Source of the DNA: Vigna angularis
Lineage: Eukaryota; Streptophyta; Magnoliopsida; Fabales; Fabaceae
NCBI RefSeq assembly: GCF_016808095.1
Contig: NC_068972.1
Location: forward strand, 7,744,001-7,808,000
Reading direction: 5' to 3'
DNA length: 64,000 bases
Shown: in pieces, positions 61,970 through 64,000 of the stretch
How positions within the stretch are numbered: the first letter of the stretch is position 1
Layout of the letters: every line of letters starts with the position of its first letter
The notes under the pieces: model-generated
Told to the model about the DNA's origin: nothing
Seen by the model: only the letters and a program-made list of their open reading frames with translations
Database searches by the model: none
Position numbers and translations under genes: made by a program

Positions 61970-64000
61970 ATGGCAACGACTAGCAGGGCTGAGAAGAAGG
62001 CAGCAGTGGATGCAGCTGCGTGGGTGTTCAACGTTGTCACTTCTGTTGGAGTTATCATTGTAAACAAAGCTTTGATGGCCACTTACGGCTTCAGTTTTGG
62101 TAAATTCCTTTTCCAATTTTTAATGATGTCTTTCCTTGACTTACATTGTTGTTGGAGTTATGGAATTTTAGATATAATGGAAGGAAATACTAACTGTGAT
62201 ATACTACAATGTACAAATTTGTTAGATATGTTCATAAAATCTAGAATATTAACCCTTATACTAATCCTAATAACATATCATGGTAATACGTGAAAATATA
62301 GTAATTAGTCTTAAGGGACGATGAGGAAATAGGAAACAGTCGAGGATAATTTAAGATTTGACAAAATATTTTTCGATGTTTCCATAGATTTTAAGCCTTG
62401 TCCCAATAAATACATTATAATGTTCTGGCTTAATTTCTTATCATCTTTTAAATACGATTTGCCTTTTCCTGCAGCTACAACATTAACAGGTCTTCATTTC
62501 CTTACTACAACTTTGATGACATCCATACTAAAGATGCTGGGATACGTCCAGCCTTCGCATTTACCCTTTCCAGAACTTTTAAAATTTGTTTTATTTGCTA
62601 ACTTCTCCGTTGTTGGAATGAATATTAGTCTAATGTGGAACTCAGTTGGATTCTATCAAGTGAGTTGGGTTGAATTTATCTATCTGTCGATCAATGCATT
62701 CAGAAGTTAACATTTCTTTTTAACCATTTTGCAGATTGCTAAGTTGAGTATGATACCTGTATCGTGCCTTTTTGAAGTTGTTTTCGACAAGGTTAGGTAC
62801 TCTAGAGGCACGAAACTCAGCATATGTGTCGTTCTCTTAGGTGTTGGTGTTTGCACGGTTACTGATGTGAGTGTTAACACAAAAGGTTTTGTTGCTGCCT
62901 TTGTAGCAGTGTGGAGCACTTCTATGCAACAATATGTAAGAATGCATTCCACCATATGCGACATACTGCTTCTGTTCAAAATTCAAACTTAAAATATCAT
63001 ATAATTAAATCTAGATTCATGCTTCTGCATGACAACACTACAAAGAGTGGTAGGCAATATGACAAACATTTTGAAGTTTGTCTTAAAATTGTTCCATGTT
63101 ATGCTTAAATATTTGAATGCATTTTAGGTAGATTCAGGTATCATTTTTCAGCAATCAGCCCTCCTGTGCTGTAAAACATTTGTATAAGAAGTGTTAGTCT
63201 ACTTTTTTTTAATGAATTTTCAATGTTTCGTGTGTAGTATGTCCATTTCCTTCAGAGGAAGTATTCACTCAGTTCTTTCAACCTATTGGGACATACAGCA
63301 CCGGCACAGGCTGGATCACTACTTCTTCTGGGCCCTTTTCTAGACTACTTGTTGACAAACAACAGAGTTGACCAATTTGCTTATAATTCAGGTTCTTTGG
63401 TAAGTTCTGGAACACAAAAAAAGACACCAATGCCATTGTATTCAATGTGTAAACCCTTGATGATTTACTTTCTCTGAGAAAGTGAGTAAATGCATCTGTG
63501 GATTCACATGGGTATACGTATAATGAATGACTTGATGTGTTAAAATAGATATTGATTTCACCTTCAGATGTATGTAGATAAGATAATTGTGCATATGGTA
63601 TATATGGTTTTTTTTTAATGCCTTTATGTTTAAGAATGCCCCATTTCTTTAGTTATACAATCTGCTTATTAATGTGCCTTATTAATCTAAAATACTTTTA
63701 TAAATTTATCGTATATGGCTAAAAACTTACTCAGCATTGGAAGCTTTGGGATTTATGTGGTGATTTTCATAGACGAATTTGTCTTAATTTGATTGAATGT
63801 GTATAACTTAGATGATACAAACATTATAGAACAAAGTCAAGAATGAAGTAAATTGAATTACAAATTGAACTTTTGTTGCTTTTGATTGTGGTATCTGGGT
63901 TGGTATTAACCTTTACCAAGTTTCCCAAATTTTGGGTTGGATTTTGCAGATGTTCATATTTATGTCATGCACTATAGCAGTGGGGACCAACCTTAGTCAA
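61970..64000 (+). CDS. Golgi UDP-rhamnose/UDP-galactose transporter (URGT type), 3' end beyond window
   Basis: Exons 61970-62099, 62475-62659, 62735-62935, 63238-63399 and 63950-64000 (window end) join in frame to the first 243 residues of a protein usually near 330-350. The family exchanges cytosolic UDP-rhamnose/UDP-galactose for UMP across the Golgi membrane, feeding pectin and other wall glycans. Features seen: a lysine-containing N terminus, a first membrane helix with [18 protein letters not shown], then [32 protein letters not shown] and [21 protein letters not shown], all signature blocks of the plant NST-KT/URGT group with multiple hydrophobic helices. The sequence feels closest to the URGT4-6 subgroup. 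Substrate choice cannot be read from sequence. The first ATG with a purine context is at 61970. Confidence 0.93.

Overview
This window is nuclear DNA from a flowering plant, most likely a legume of the Vigna/Phaseolus group. It is AT-rich with long TA microsatellites. Its genes have GT-AG introns and plant-only families, and its repeats (a TRIM with the TGGTATCAGAGC primer site, a Ty3/gypsy-type solo LTR, CACTA, hAT and Harbinger-like elements) are of the kinds seen in warm-season legumes. The species call is inference.

Layout. 1-7,000: gene-free, with a Harbinger-like element, TA repeats and two hAT-like repeats (one with a perfect 8-bp target duplication). 7,085-16,637: two tandem class III peroxidase genes of the PER12 type on the + strand, separated by a CACTA element. 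17,809-18,010: a TRIM fragment. 21,280-21,540: a small DUF3511 gene. 23,468-27,596 (-): a seven-exon, probably acylated CDK-like kinase of 599 residues. 29,780-33,795 (-): OHP2, the chloroplast one-helix protein, whose single large intron holds a Harbinger-like element nested inside a hAT-like element. 35,540-40,867 (-): a two-exon plant protein of 207 residues ending in a CaaX box and carrying a sequence that resembles a protein phosphatase 1 docking site. 43,859-44,607: solo LTR. 49,704-50,870: an inverted-repeat element filled with palindromes. 52,233-54,400 (-): a three-exon plant-specific protein of 203 residues. 56,336-59,739: four related inverted-repeat elements, each sitting between TA repeats. 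61,970-64,000 (+): the first five coding exons of a UDP-rhamnose/UDP-galactose transporter, cut by the window edge.

The genes do not form one pathway. The peroxidases act in the cell wall or vacuole, OHP2 in photosystem II assembly and the transporter in Golgi wall-polysaccharide synthesis. From memory, OHP2, the CaaX protein and the transporter are also near neighbours in Arabidopsis (around At1g34000-At1g34020), which suggests conserved microsynteny. All splice sites were assigned by eye; each coding join was checked to stay in frame.

The most unusual material is (a) the PP1-docking-like, prenylation-competent protein; (b) three unrelated DNA-element families that each carry arrays of CG-containing palindromes; (c) the cluster of TA-targeted elements, two of which share a minisatellite and one of which holds a unique acidic ORF; and (d) the nested insertion in the OHP2 intron.
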